From Branchiostoma belcheri (lineage: Eukaryota > Chordata > Leptocardii > Amphioxiformes > Branchiostomatidae): DNA of 64,000 nucleotides. Within the stretch, counting starts at the first letter, position 1; each line of letters starts with the position of its first letter. The translations under genes and the position numbers were made by a program. Location: NCBI RefSeq assembly GCF_001625305.1, contig NW_017804043.1, positions 2,191,284 to 2,255,283 of the forward strand. The letters run 5' to 3'. This document shows positions 43,351-56,127 of the stretch, one piece after another. The notes beneath the pieces were generated by a model. The model was not told where the DNA came from and did no database searches. It saw only the letters and a list, made by a program, of their open reading frames with translations.

Positions 43351-43977
43351 CTCTCACGTATGTGGCAGCTCAAGGGTTTGGCTCAACACCGGAATGTTGG
43401 GTGCCGCAAATGCCTTTTCATTCATTAATATAAATTGTACTGCACAGTTTCGCATTGACAAAGCAGTTAAACTATCCAGACATGCCCCATTACGCAAGTA
43501 GGCCGTACTTGCTGCAATATCTTGCACATGAATTGCCTCCTCGCAAGAAAAATTGTTAGTGCGGGAAAGTCCGTTCAACGACACTTGAACAAGGCAGTTG
43601 GACAGACAGCCTATTTAAATGGCACCTCCTAGCGGAATTCTGACTAACTGCATCTAGTACGGTAGTATGAGCCACTGATACTGTGACTATGTGATTACGT
43701 TATAATGCATTTTCAGAGCTTCGTCTCACTTCAAAATCATTTAAGGAACTATTTTGCATGAGCTTTCAAGGCCAAGTTCCTTTGATATATAATTCAACAC
43801 CTTGACTAAAGATAGAAGGGGTTACAGCGATTTTGGACATTTGCATGATAGAGTGCGAATGTCTTACCATATGTCGCTGTTACTGTTGTGCAGCTGGCGA
43901 ACACGTCCAGTAAGACAACCCTGGTCTCTTGTAGTGTTGCTAGACGGTCTAGGGCTTCTGTAAGTAATATTCATTTA

Positions 43978-44421
43978 TTTATTTCATCTTAAGACGACTG
44001 GGTAGCCCCATTCAGCTTACTTTAGCTGTTTTCCAAGGGGGCCCAGCAAAATTACACAAGACATTGTTACATACAGTAAGACAACATACAGTAAACATAA
44101 AAGTCCGATGCGTCAAAACAGAGTCATAGTCCTATACTCAAAGTTCTAGCCATTCAAAGGTCAAAAACACGAAAATCAAGGAATGGAGGTCAGAGGTCAG
44201 GTTTCATGTGACATATGTTTCAAGCCTGCTTTAAACTGAGATAGTGTAGGTACATGTCTTAGGTCTGCTGGAAGTGTTAATAAAATAACACGCAGACGTA
44301 ACATAAGGACATCAACAACAGAGACATTTAGACAACGAGCGATCACCATGGCATCACAGCCAGCGAGAGGTAGGGAAAAAACGGGCGAGAGTTGGCTGAT
44401 TTGCCTACCAATAATTTGCAT
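43978..44421 (-). mobile_element. LINE 3' fragment, copy A
   Basis: Minus frame ending LTLPADLRHVPTLSQFKAG, a typical non-LTR C-terminus, then ggggctacccagtcgtcttaagatgaaataaataaat. In copy B the coding end is replaced by a SINE at 54297. Confidence 0.7.
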
Positions 44422-45117
44422 ATGTCTTCAAATAATCTGCATGTATATGATGTAAACAAAAGCAGCGACCGATCATGAAGCTATATTATATGTTTGCATG
44501 AAATGCCACCCTGACTTGTCAAAATACAAACTCAAGAATGATAATAATGCTAACCTTTTCTTCAAGTCACAAAGGGGGTGGGTACTTATTCAGGACCAGT
44601 AACATACTATGTAGTTACTATAGTGTCGAATCGTATATAGCTGTTTATCGTGCATGTATGGAGTCATCGGGTTGCTAAATCGAATTCACGGTAGTGTTTC
44701 CGGTATCTTTCGGCATAATACCGACTAGTTTTAGGGCTATATCTATTGATATGTCTTCTTTGTTTGTGTGCGAAGGCTGTATATGTCGTAAATTGTGAGT
44801 AAGATACAGAAACATCTAAGAAAAGGACGATTTTACCCACCTCTTGACACTTTGTCGTCCGACTCCCATGTTCTGAGGCAAAGGTCAAAGGTTACCTTGC
44901 CCATCTCGTACTCATGGTACTAACCTCGTCCCCAGGGCATCCGGCCATTATAAGCAAACCATGTTTTCAGCACCAAGGACAGGGCCAACATAAGTGTTAA
45001 TAGGATGTATCCACAGGCTAGGAGGGCTCCAAACGTCACAGTAGTTTAAGGTATCAGCGTTGTGGAGGTATAGAATGTGTTTGATTTAAAAGATCCATCA
45101 TTTTGTGGAATATGAAA

Positions 45118-45285
45118 TTTTGTGGAATATGAATCTTTATTGCATGTTCTTGCCCAGATGGGCTAAATGCACAATATGACATGCAGTATGCAAAACATGA
45201 GTATTGCATACTGGAACGCTATATTCTAATGCTAATTGCTAGGAATCTATACATTACAACAATACTTAACACACACACACACATA
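45118..45285 (-). mobile_element. LINE tail (gcaataaa family), copy A only
   Basis: Plus tctttattgcatgttcttgcccagatgggctaa is the complement of a LINE tail like those at 37186 and 59945. In copy B the site holds a CA microsatellite instead. Confidence 0.5.
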
Positions 45286-46164
45286 TACAGTTTCCTCCCT
45301 GCAACCCTGCTATTATTCTCTTCAAGCATCGCCATCGGATAGTTCGTTGTACAGAAAGTTCCCGAGTGACTCTACTCAGCAGCGCTACCTTACGGAGTTT
45401 CTTTGAACTTCAGCGTATCTTCCCTTAGTTCTATAGCAAATCAGTTGGCAAATCACACTAAGAACACAGACGTCTTTACGTTTAATAAGTTTAATAAGTC
45501 ACAATACTCTTTATTCAACAAAGATATATCTTTATCCTTTTCCACATTCAGTATCATGGTAACTTAGCATGTTTGAAAGTCGATGAAAAAAAGAAATTCA
45601 TCTAACAAGTTCAATATGGATCCTTGGGTTTCCGCTGTATTAAAATGGAATAAATGGACAATCCAGTAATTAGGGGGGGGGGTAAACATCTTGTCAATTG
45701 TTTAAATGTGGTCGCATTGGTTTGCATGGGAATACAACGAGGTAGTTCTCAAAACGAACAGTAAACAACCACAAAGAACTAGACATAAATATCTAGATGT
45801 GAACGTTGTGTGCTTCATCATAGAAGTTCTGTTTTTCATTTTCTGGTGTGTCACCTTTCCTTTTATCATAAAGCATAAAGGCGCTACATTCGAGAGGAAA
45901 TAGATAAAGTTGCTATGGCATTGTCCTAAAATGGATCTTGTGTATTCTATAGCTTCCAGTCCTCATCGTCCAATACTCAAAATGCAGAACTCCATATTCC
46001 GACATGGTGTAACCCTTTACATGGTGTAACCCTTTAGCTACATATAAATATCAAACAACGATAAATATTCTCATACAACTTTTTCTTAGAGACTATAGAC
46101 AATTGGGACAAAGTTAATAGCATAGAATCGCCTCGAACTTCGCTGATGACTTAGTAGAGATCAT

Positions 46165-47055
46165 CCACGACGCATGCGTATTCTGGAGTCAGTAAAGGCT
46201 TCGGTGGCTCAGGGCATGATGGGATAGCCACGTCACCAGCGGACCCTGTTCTCGGCCTTGCTGGGATCTCCCTGCAGAAAAGTAGATCGATAAACAATAC
46301 AAGATTTACTGATACTGACTGTATGTGTTTCAAGGAAACACCTTAGACCTAAGGGATATGGCATTTGTAGGGGCTCTGGAAATGGTTTCCTTGACCGGAG
46401 GTTTACCTCTAAATGTACTTACGCGGGGTCTCTCTGGAGAGAAATAAAACACAAGAAAAGGAGACGATTTTCAGACTGTGCGTTTCAAAATGACACCTTC
46501 GCGGCTCCCATATCTGCAAGCATCCCTGGCAGTCCATCCTTTATCACAGGTTTGCTTGAAGATGTACTTACCCATGGTCTCTCTGGAGAGAACGAAACAA
46601 CTGCAGGAACAAAGACTTAACAGCTGTGCGTTTTAAAATGCACCTTTGAGAGTTCCTACATCTCCTGGCATCCCTGTCATTCTATCCCCGAGCAATAGTT
46701 TGCCTCAAACTGTACTAATCAGACGACGTCTTTATTGGTTTTCCAACCGCAAACATACATATGCAGGGAAGGACACAAGTCTCCCTGAATTGGGTAGTTT
46801 GTTACAATAAACACATAATACAGTACAATCGATAAGCAATAAACAGTAGTAAAATACAGCATAAAGATAGCAAAATTGGATGCAGATACAGCATGGGGTA
46901 GTTTATGAAACAGACTTGTTGTACAGTTTTATCGCACAATGAACAAATGACCTTTTCAACCGCTTAGTCCTGGCTTTTGGCACAGTGAAGGCACTGTCGT
47001 TCCGCAAACATCTACCTACGTTTATATTGGGTCTCCCTGAAGAAGACGGAAAGAT
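46165..47055 (-). other. Candidate tandem micro-exons and a terminal exon, copy A
   Basis: On the minus strand four short blocks have pyrimidine tracts with AG in front: ggagacccaatataaac|gtaggt (47055-47039), agagaccatgg|gtaagt (near 46580), agagaccccgc|gtaagt (near 46440), and ggagatcccagcaaggccg... (46277), which can read GDPSKAENRVRW-stop. All begin with a GGAGAYCC-like word, and all but one donor persist in copy B (57456-56585). They could be duplicated micro-exons of one gene or remnants of a repeat; no family is recognisable. Confidence 0.25.
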
Positions 47056-48539
47056 TCGAAGGCAGAGCCAGGACACACGTACTTGATGTACAGACTAAGC
47101 TAACTATTCATAGGAATCTAAACCCATAACACAAGTTTTGTGTGTATGATGTACAGATGTGTTATTCTGTTCAGTGTCCGCGTTGCTGGTCGTTTTAAAC
47201 TTTTAATAGCATGTATCTTCGGGGACTGAAGTGTTTTCTGGCACCTGTTCAATACTGTTAGAAACCAGCCTGCGGAAATGTCGTGTTAGCAACAGGAATA
47301 GTAATCCTAACGCGCACTCTTCCTCTGTTGTGTGAATAAATGGCTTCAATGATTCAAGTCGATCTCTGTATCCTGTACGCAGAATGGCATATATACCTTT
47401 TGGTCATTTTGAGTTTCTTTAGAACATTCTCTCTACTATACAAGATAAATTGACTAACAGATAATGATGCAGTACTTATTCATATCACAATATGTTTCAT
47501 AATATGATATCAAGATTGTATCTTAATAGTGTTCACCTTACAGATTCAACGCGAGTTCTATCTGATTCTATCAAGCGAGATGCCGTAGAATGACTCTAGC
47601 TCCATTCTGTTGGTGATTTATTCCACTGCTGTGTCTCTCGGTCTTTGATGTTGTCCAGATACTCAACGATTCATGCCTAAGTAAACGGACCGTGAAGAGG
47701 GAGGAAGTGATACTTTGTAGGTGTAAATGGCCCTTTCCCGGGGACATGCATTCAACCTGTCGCCGTTCTATTGATGTTTTGTAAAGGCACGGCCACATTT
47801 GTCCTGGGCCGTTGTACGATTTTGATTCCGTAGGATTTACAAGCAGGTTGTGAGAGAACCAATCGACGATACGGGTCTAAGATTAAGACATCCTTGTCGA
47901 TAATAAGACAGCTAATTTTTGGTAGATATCTGTCTTCAGACTTTTTAGAATACTTGTGATAGTTTCTAAAGATTTTAATACAATACTGAAGAATGGTCTG
48001 AGAACTTCAGAAATGACGATATCACAAAAACTTACATTAGACTACATTATGTTGACCGTCACGTTTACATTGAGTTCTACACAACCTTCATTTTTATTCC
48101 GTACGATGTTTGGCTCTTAGTTCACATCTAACTACAGATATGGGTATTATAAGTTCGCAAGGGGGTCATCAAGGTCATAATGCATCACGAGCGCAAGAAC
48201 AACTTTTGATGTATGCTTTCCAAGGACACAGGATGCCCGGTTACGTCTGGTCCAGTGGCTCCACCTTCTGGGCCTTCCTCCAATTAGGACTACCTCTCAA
48301 GGTTTTTAAGATTTCACGTATCAGGGAAAGCAATGGAAAAAGGTCATCTCCTTAATGTTAATGTGAGAACAGGTGGTTGGAGTGAACTTAAAGTCCACTT
48401 AGAACGAGCTTTTGAATCTGAGTCAGCAATTTTTCTGTTGACGGTTACGCTTTTCAGTGTGAGAAAGCAGTGACCCAGACATTTGTGCTGGGCCTAGGGC
48501 ATCGCACATAACTCGCACATCTACAGAACGTACTGCGCC

Positions 48540-48684
48540 TACGCGAAACCTGTGATGCATGCCACTCCAGGGATGTCGAATTCGGAAGATTCGAGGACGA
48601 ATCTTGTAAAGAAAAGGGGGAGTAGTGTAGCAGTGGGGGGTTTATAGGCGCTACCAACAGATCCGGCAAACGGGTCTAGACCTG
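48540..48684 (+). other. Junction between duplication copies
   Basis: About 125 bases unique to the junction. gtcgaattcggaagattcgaggacgaatcttgtaaag followed by gggggagtagtgtagcag resembles the end of an LTR-retrotransposon polyprotein running into a TGTAG... LTR start, but it is too short to be sure. Confidence 0.35.
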
Positions 48685-49021
48685 CTGCCATGCTGATTAC
48701 TTTTGGTTTGAAAAAAATATGAACCTGGAATAAGTTGGACCTGGAATATTTTAGAACTATGTACGTTTATTGGAAACCTAACTTCTTGTACACTGTTCAA
48801 ACCACTAACACCTTAGAACCGTCTCTTTTACTTGTAGCACCTGAAAATTTACTCTGTGCTCTTCAGATTATACCTCTGTACCTGAAGCTGATATAACCAA
48901 AAAAACAATCAATTCAATTGTCCGATGTGACAGGATTTTGAGAAAATCGTACTTGCGTGTTGTCTCTCTTTGTTGAATGTTTGGGAGAAGCTGTGCTAAG
49001 TCCGACGGCCGTACCTATGTA

Positions 49022-49415
49022 TACTTGCTCCCCCCCTCCCGTGGGCAGACAAGTAACAGGCACACAAGACATTGTAACGATCTAGACACAATCAGAACTA
49101 GAACTGAAAGATCTAGAAACAGTAGCATACCTTTCCTTGTAAGACTACTGAACAAATACAACAATCTGTCATGACACGGTATATGCTATTGTAAATACTT
49201 TTAACAATTTTGCTGTTTTTAACCGCTTGACTATGATCGCCACCTATTGTAAATACTTTTAATAATTGCTGTTTTTAACTGTCTTTAATAATCGCTTTTA
49301 ATATTTGTGCCAACCGTTTTTAACAATTTGTAATGGGGCAGATCAATTCAGGGCCCTGCGGGGACCCTGCTACTCTGTACAGCATAGTGAAAGAAATAAA
49401 CCAGTATTATTATTA
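49022..49415 (+). mobile_element. 5'-truncated LINE, specific to duplication copy B
   Basis: The frame ends RNSSIPFLVRLLNKYNNLS-stop, a typical LINE ORF2 terminus, followed by a 3' UTR and a tattattattatt tail. Copy A has the empty site at tatgtatgggacctattgcg. Confidence 0.88.
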
Positions 49416-52400
49416 TTATGAGACCTATTGCGTGACTTGATACTTAATTTCAGTGCGTCTTTATACATTTCCTTTGACGCATATTAGTCTGATCCTAGCG
49501 TGTGGCAATCCGGATCTAACCAGGGATCAACCCATAATCCCCACATCATTTAGACGAGATCCACTCAGCGGAATCTGCTTGTATGATGATCCGCCTTAGC
49601 AACACCCGACAAATATGACTATAATGCTGCTAATTCTCGTACAAATTTAATGACCGTCTCATGCACAGTGGGAATGCTGTCTCGTGTATAAAGTTGAGAA
49701 AAGACTGTCTTGAATGGAGAGTAGAGTGAAGAGAAAGTTAGATAGTCCGCTAACTTGTCCTGTATTAACATACCAACCTGGGCCAGCACGGCTCTCCAAA
49801 TAAGAACGGCGAAGCAATCAGCACGTTGGTGCTTCTTTTTACTAGTTTACTATGTATACGTGGTAGCTTTATATAAGATACTTGAGTGCGCTACCACTTT
49901 GCGTTGTACTATGTTATTATACTGTTATACTGTGAGAACAATAAAACATTCGTTGATGTTGACCGCCAAACAACAAAGAAGAGAAGAACTCCCATGGCCC
50001 ACGCACTTTCACGCCCGCTGTAGAAGTTAAGTTACGGAGTCGTTGAGATATTGTTTTCATAAAAACAAAACTGAGAGAAAGGCGTGAAGGATGGTTACCT
50101 TAAGGGTTTGATAGCAAAAGGTCATCACAGGCCAAGAAACATCTCGTTTCTTTTCTCGAAAATGGGAATGGCGAGAGAAGGGGCTTGCCTAAAGTACCTT
50201 GGAACATTGCCCAAACTTGCCGGAAACTTTCGGGCAGGTCACGGGTGACGATGAAAGCACTAAAACATGAAAGGAATCCATGTAGATACAACCCATAAAG
50301 TTTAGCTCATGTATATATCTTTGTTTTACCCGTATCCACCGCCACAGGATACTCCTTAGCAACATGCTCAACGGGACCAAGCCTCATTGCAGACAAGCCC
50401 ACAAGGGGAGTACAAAGAACTTCGATTCTTATTAGATCTTAAATATTCATGGATTCTTATTGATTTTCATTCCGAATGTAGGTGTTCCTATGCGGGTAAT
50501 TTCTTGTGGGGTCACAAACAGATACAAAACAACACAAAGACAACGGCGGCGTAAAAAGAGCGGGAGTCATGTGGGGAATTGTTGAAACGTCGTCTGAAAA
50601 TGACGTGTATGAGATGAGTTTTCCGGTGGTATTTCCTCTGGGGAGGGTCGTTATTGGAAACTGTCGAACATGAGCAGAGTGAAGGCGACAAGGGCGTTTT
50701 AGATGGGGGTTAGGTCCCAACTCCCTTTCCGCCTGTTAGATTTTGGACCCCTGGTGGCTTGTTTTGTGTTCGTTAGTGTCTAATTGTGAGACCAGGTACC
50801 AGTTACTTTATCCACTACACCATAGCACGCCACAGTATCTTAAATCAAATATAACATGTATTGATGTGGACATATATTCTACCAGTATAGCACTGCCAAA
50901 AGTGAAGCAGAGACGATAGCCCTTGATAGAGCTGGCTGGAAGTACCTGGCAGAGGGGAGCAAGGGGCCAGTACCTGGCCTGTGCATATAGGCAGTAGGCA
51001 GGCAGGGTATATTCTACCTCATGACTCTACGAATGTCTTATTGCATGTTAATTAAGAAGTTGGAAAGGCTTGCACGACCGATGTCTTACACAACTAACCA
51101 CCTGTCGCAAGTAGCGTCTAGTCTTAATCGTCTTAGCGACAAGTATCTGAGGATCTTAACAGTTTAAGACTTCTAGACACCTGGCAAAGCTTATGACTCA
51201 TGAAAAACAACTTTACTCACGATTCGCAGACAAAGACGATTAAAGCTCCCGCCTACTGAGGTGTTACTCATGTAAAAGCCTTGCTCATATCCGCCTTTCC
51301 ATTTTTAAGCTTCTATATTCATAGCTGTCCATTACTGCTGCAATTTGATGTGTATAATTTATCCTCTCTCTGGAAGCAAATCATTGTTACAGTACTTCAT
51401 TTTACTTCAGTAAGCGTTTTTCCTCAAAATAGATGACAAAATTTCCAACTTTCTGTACACTAATTCCCTGAACATTTTTGCTCATTCCCTTAGCTTTAGA
51501 GTGATGATAGACATTAGACGCATGTAGTGCAAATACTTGCTCATCAACCCTTCATGGTAAATGATAACGAAAGGTGGAACCATACCTTCTCTACTTCCTA
51601 CAACCTAAAACACGACGCCGTCGGTGGCACCTTTTAAACCATTTGGCTCCATTAAGTTTTACTTTCCATCGAACTTTTTTTGCGAACTCAGAGGTTGGTC
51701 CATGTACCACCCACGTAAGACATTAGCCGTGCTCGCACAGAAATGGAACTCTTGCCAGGAAGTTAATAAGAGTGAAGGTTGTAGCGTGTTCTGATGACTG
51801 AACTCGTACACATGTCACGTTACCGGCCGCGAGTGGCGCCGCGGGGCTATTACAGGACGGTTCTGTCTTCTGAAGTCTCTCAGTTTTTTTTTAGTGCCTT
51901 GAGACACGGATTTCAATCAAGTCAATTTTCATTCAGGGGAGACCGTAGACGGCTGTATGTGAGTTTGGAATATAAAGCGCACAACCAGAAAGTTCCACAC
52001 TAGTTTTGTAGCTACTGTAGGTACGTATAATATAAAGTGACTGGTCTGGGCGCCACACCACACTTATGTAACCGACGTGTGTTCTTTAACATGATCAATG
52101 TGTGGTGCTTTCCGTCCAACGTCTTGCTCGAGCTTACTTCCCTCCCGAACTGATAGGAAGACGGGATTACCATACACTACACCACGGCACACTAGATCAT
52201 TGTGAAATACCTTTCTTTAGCCTTTCTAATACCTTTGGCATGCATAACATAACATACTGACACTGTACATGTATCATTTAGTTGTGAATAGGAATTAGAT
52301 CACAGGAGAATGTAGTTTTGAATAGCAAATCTAAAACCACTGTCAGCATGACGCAAAAGCTGCGTCATAGTTGGATTGGACCAGATAAGAGGAGAAAGTA

Positions 52401-53256
52401 GTTTTGAAAAGCTAGTCTATAATCATTGTAAGAATGACGCAAAAAGCTACATCATAGTTGGGTGGAATTACTTTTTTGAATAGTCAGTCTGGAACTCCTG
52501 TAGACATGACCAAAGTGCATGTCTTGGGTATTTCTTCAATGGCCATTCTAAACCATTGTATAAATGACGCAAGACACGAGTCAAATGATACTAAATGTAC
52601 CCTTCAAAACCTTTTCTTTTTATACTGTGACTTATGGGTTGAATGCTTCATTGAAACCACACCTTTTGCAGCCTACATACAATTTTAAAGTTTGGTAGAA
52701 TGCATTCCGTACGTCTTAACACGTTAATAATTCATAAAAACTGTGTGGCGTATAATTGTATACCTGTGTATGTAAACGGTCCCCCTTAAATAAAAACAGG
52801 CAGAAAGGGCCCCTTGTTGGTCTTTTTCGTGTCCTCTCTAATGCCATAAGTAAGTTGTTGGGATCCAGAACTGAACGGGTTATCTGTAGTGCTAGGGACA
52901 GGTGACAATGTCTTTCTAACGGGTCGCATTCTTCTGTAACAAGGTCATACATATGCTCCCCAAATCTTGTTTTTTCCTCGTACTTTTCACATATTTGTAA
53001 AGATATTTTCTTATCCAACTATGGTGTTTAAGAGTATCATTAAAAATCTATTAACACTTTATGTGTTGTGTAGCGTATAGCAGCGAGTCAAACACACATC
53101 ACCACTTATAGATTGCATAAACCAAGGAGCTCTCACAAGGGCTTGAAACTCCCTTACATAAACATAAACGTCCTAAAATCATTGAATTAGCTAGTTTGTA
53201 CGTACCTAGTCATAGTTAAATATATCAGACATAAAGCAACAATACAAAGATCTTAC

Positions 53257-53471
53257 CTGTCCTGTTCTGTATTGCTCTGGTCGTCACCAAGTTGGCGGTG
53301 TCTGTCCCGACGCGTCTGTTCTGTCCTTGGCGGCCGAAGTAAGGGTGGAACGCCCGAGTTATATGGACCCAGCCCGCCCGCGCTTTACGGAACTCTCTCG
53401 CGGTTTCCCTGGAGACCAGAACGTCACGCGGTCTGTCTGGCAGCTGATTGGTCAGTTGTACTCTCGCGAGA
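53257..53471 (-). promoter_or_regulatory. Candidate core promoter and first exon, copy B
   Basis: Same elements as copy A: tctcgcgaga (53462-53471), attgg (53447-53451), ttatat (53359-53364), donor after 53257. A short ctctcgcg insertion at about 53394 adds a second CGCG-like word. Retention of all core elements while flanking bases differ is suggestive of function. Confidence 0.58.
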
Positions 53472-53633
53472 TGAATTGTGAAAGATCATCGCTTGACAGC
53501 CCCCCTCATGTTCTTGTACCCGGTGTCAAGCCAAATACATGATCCTGCCAAATACATGACTCCGACACTACTTGAGGGTTTCCAACGTACCTATGACAAG
53601 GGGTGGGAGGGGTTTAGTCGTGATGTGGGAGAC

Positions 53634-53735
53634 TAAACCTAACCTAACCCTAGCCCTGAACAATGATCCCAACTCTAACCCTAAGCCTAACCCTAACTCT
53701 AATACCAACCCTAACCTGAACCCTAGCCTGACCTC
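53634..53735 (+). repeat. Interstitial telomere-like array, copy B
   Basis: Degenerate ccctaa units as in copy A, slightly shorter. Confidence 0.9.
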
Positions 53736-54296
53736 TCACGTATGTGGCAGCTCAAGGATTTGGCTCAACACCGGAATTGGGTGCCGCAAATGCCTTTTCA
53801 TTCATAAATTGTTCTGCACAGTTTCGCATTGACAAAGCAGTAAAACTATCCAGACATGCCCCATTACGCAAGTAGGCCGTACTTGCTGCAATATCTTGCA
53901 CATGAATTGCCTCCTCGCAAGAAAAATTGTTAGTGCGGGAAAGTCCGTTCAACGACACTTGAACAAGGCAGTTGCACAGAAAGCCTATTTAAATCGCACC
54001 TCCTAGCGAAACTCTGACTAACCTGCATCTAGTACGGTAGTATGAGCCACTGATACTGTGACTGTGATTGCGTTATAATTTTTAGAGCTACGTCTCACTT
54101 CAAAATCATTTAAGGAACTCTTTTGCATGAGCTTTCAAGGTCAAGTTCCTTTGATATATCATTCAACACACTGACTGAAGGTATTTCCTCTGGAGATAGA
54201 GGTGGGTTACACCGATTTGGGACATTTGCATGACAGAATGCGCATGTCTTACCATTTACTGTTATTGTTGTGCAGCTGACGTAACACAGGGACATA

Positions 54297-54528
54297 TGTG
54301 GGGTCGTGTGGCGTAGCGGCAGAGTGCTCGACTCAGAATCAAGAGGTCCCGGGTTCGAGTCCTGACGTGCCACCGATCTTGTGCCCTTGGGAAAGGCACT
54401 TTCCTCACTTCGCTCAGGTGAAAATGAGTACTGTATTGTCCCCTGTGTTGGTGGCGGCATTAATATAACTTGGAAAAACTTGAGTGTGCCGTCACCACGT
54501 CTTGTGATTAGATGTTAGAATATGTATA
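54297..54528 (+). mobile_element. tRNA-derived SINE, copy 5, specific to duplication copy B
   Basis: Best-preserved head in the window: tggggtcgtgtggcgtagcgg and cccgggttcgagtcctg, then the standard body and tail. It replaces the part of the LINE fragment found in copy A, so a deletion accompanied or followed insertion. Confidence 0.93.
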
Positions 54529-55340
54529 TGTAAAAAAGGACATCACAACATTTAGACAACGAGCGATCGCCATGACAACAGGGCCAGTGAGTGGTAGGGA
54601 AAAACCGGCGAGAGTTGGCAGATTTGCCTACCAATAATCTGCATATGTCTTCAAATAATTTGCATGTATATGATGTAAACAAAAGCAGCGTTCGATAATG
54701 AAGCTATATTATATGTTTGCATGAAATTCCACCGTGGCTTGTCAAAATACAAACTCAAGAATGATAATAATGCTAACCTTTTCCTCAAGTCACAGAGGGG
54801 GTGGGTACTAATTCAGGACCAGTAACATACTATGCAGTTAGCTATAGTGTCGAATCGTATACGGCTGTGTATCGTGCATGTATAGTGTCATCAGGGTGTC
54901 AAATCGGATTCACGGTAGTGTTTCCGCTATCTTTTAGCATAATACTGACTAGTTTAGGGCTATATCTATTGGTATGTCTTCTTTGTTTGTTTGTGAAGGC
55001 TGTATATGTCGTAAATTGTGAGTAAGATACAGAAACATCTAAGAAAAGGACGATTTTACCCACCTCTTGACACTTTGTCGTCCGACTCCCATGTTCTGAG
55101 GCAAAGGTCAAAGGTTACCTTGCCCATCTCGTACTCATGGTACTAACCTCGTCCCCAGGGCATCCGGTCATTATAAGGAAACCATGTTTTCAGCACCAAG
55201 GACAGGGCCAACATTAGTGTTAATAGGATGTAGACGTAGGTTAGAAAGGCTCCAAACGCCACAGTACTAGTAGTTTAAGGTATCAGCGTTGTGGAGGTAT
55301 AGAATGTGTTTGATTGAAAAGATCCATCATTTTGTGGAAT

Positions 55341-55343
<3 letters not shown>

Positions 55344-55376
<33 letters not shown>
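55344..55376 (+). repeat. CA microsatellite, copy B
   Basis: Pure (CA)n, absent from the same place in copy A apart from a short acacacacac. Confidence 0.95.
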
Positions 55377-55379
<3 letters not shown>

Positions 55380-55917
55380 GCCTTGTATTTATGCACTTAT
55401 GTGTCAGTGGTAGCCGCTACCAGCCTTGTTGCTGCCTGGTTGCCACTTCTTATGCACTGTTGCATTTAAATAAACAAACAAACAAACAAACACACATACA
55501 GTTTCCCCCCTGCAACCCTGCTATTATTCTCTTCAACTTCAAGCATCGCCATCGGATAGTTCGTTGTACAGAAAGTTCCCGAGTGACTCTACTCAGCAGC
55601 GCTACCTTTCGGAGTTTCTTTGAACTTCAGGGTATCTTCCCTTAGTTCTACAGTAAATCAGTTGGCAAATCACACTAAGAACACAGACGTCTTTACGTTT
55701 AATAAGTTTAATAAGTCACAATACTCTTTATTCAACAAAGATATATCTTTATCCTTTTCCACATTCAGTATCATGGTAACTTAGCATGTTTGAAAGTCGA
55801 TGAAAAAAAGAAATTCATCTAACAAGTTCAATATGGATTCTTGGGTTTCCGCTGTATTAAAATGGAATAAATGGACGATTCACTAATTGGAGGGGGTTTA
55901 AACAGTTTGTCAATTGT

Positions 55918-56127
55918 TTTTTTTATTCCAACATGTAATCACCAGACGTGGTGAGGGCACACTCAAGTTTTTTCAAGTTATATTAATGCCGCCACCAACA
56001 CAGGGGACAAATACATGACAGGACGATACTCATGTTCACCTGAGCGAAGTGAGGAAAGTCGTGTAAAGTGCCTTTCCCAAGGGCACAAGATCGGTGGCAT
56101 GTCAGGACTCGAACCCGGGACCTCTAG
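55918..56127 (-). mobile_element. tRNA-derived SINE, copy 6, truncated, specific to duplication copy B
   Basis: Minus-strand body and tail ending in gactcgaacccgggacctctag, so the A-box half of the tRNA head is missing. Copy A has the empty site at gtcaattgtttaaatgtgg (about 45695). Confidence 0.92.

Larger units (their letters stand above)
38026..48560. repeat. Tandem segmental duplication, copy A
   Basis: A 10.5-kb segment collinear with 48684-58950. It starts gctgccatgctgattacttttggttt and ends acgcgaaacc; similarity is high throughout by eye, with scattered substitutions and small indels. It carries a leftward promoter-like block, a telomere-like array, a set of candidate minus-strand exons near 46-47 kb, and copy-specific SINE and LINE insertions. 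None of its longer open frames survives comparison with copy B as a recognisable conserved protein. Confidence 0.95.

Noticed and set aside
47571..47798. Minus-strand frame shared with 58027-58263
   Set aside because: Amino acid changes between copies are as frequent as silent ones by eye, and the C-terminus differs; no recognised domain.
48110..48355. Plus-strand frame FQGHRMPGYVWSSGS repeated at 58500-58745
   Set aside because: No start context, domain or splice partner; similarity is explained by the duplication.
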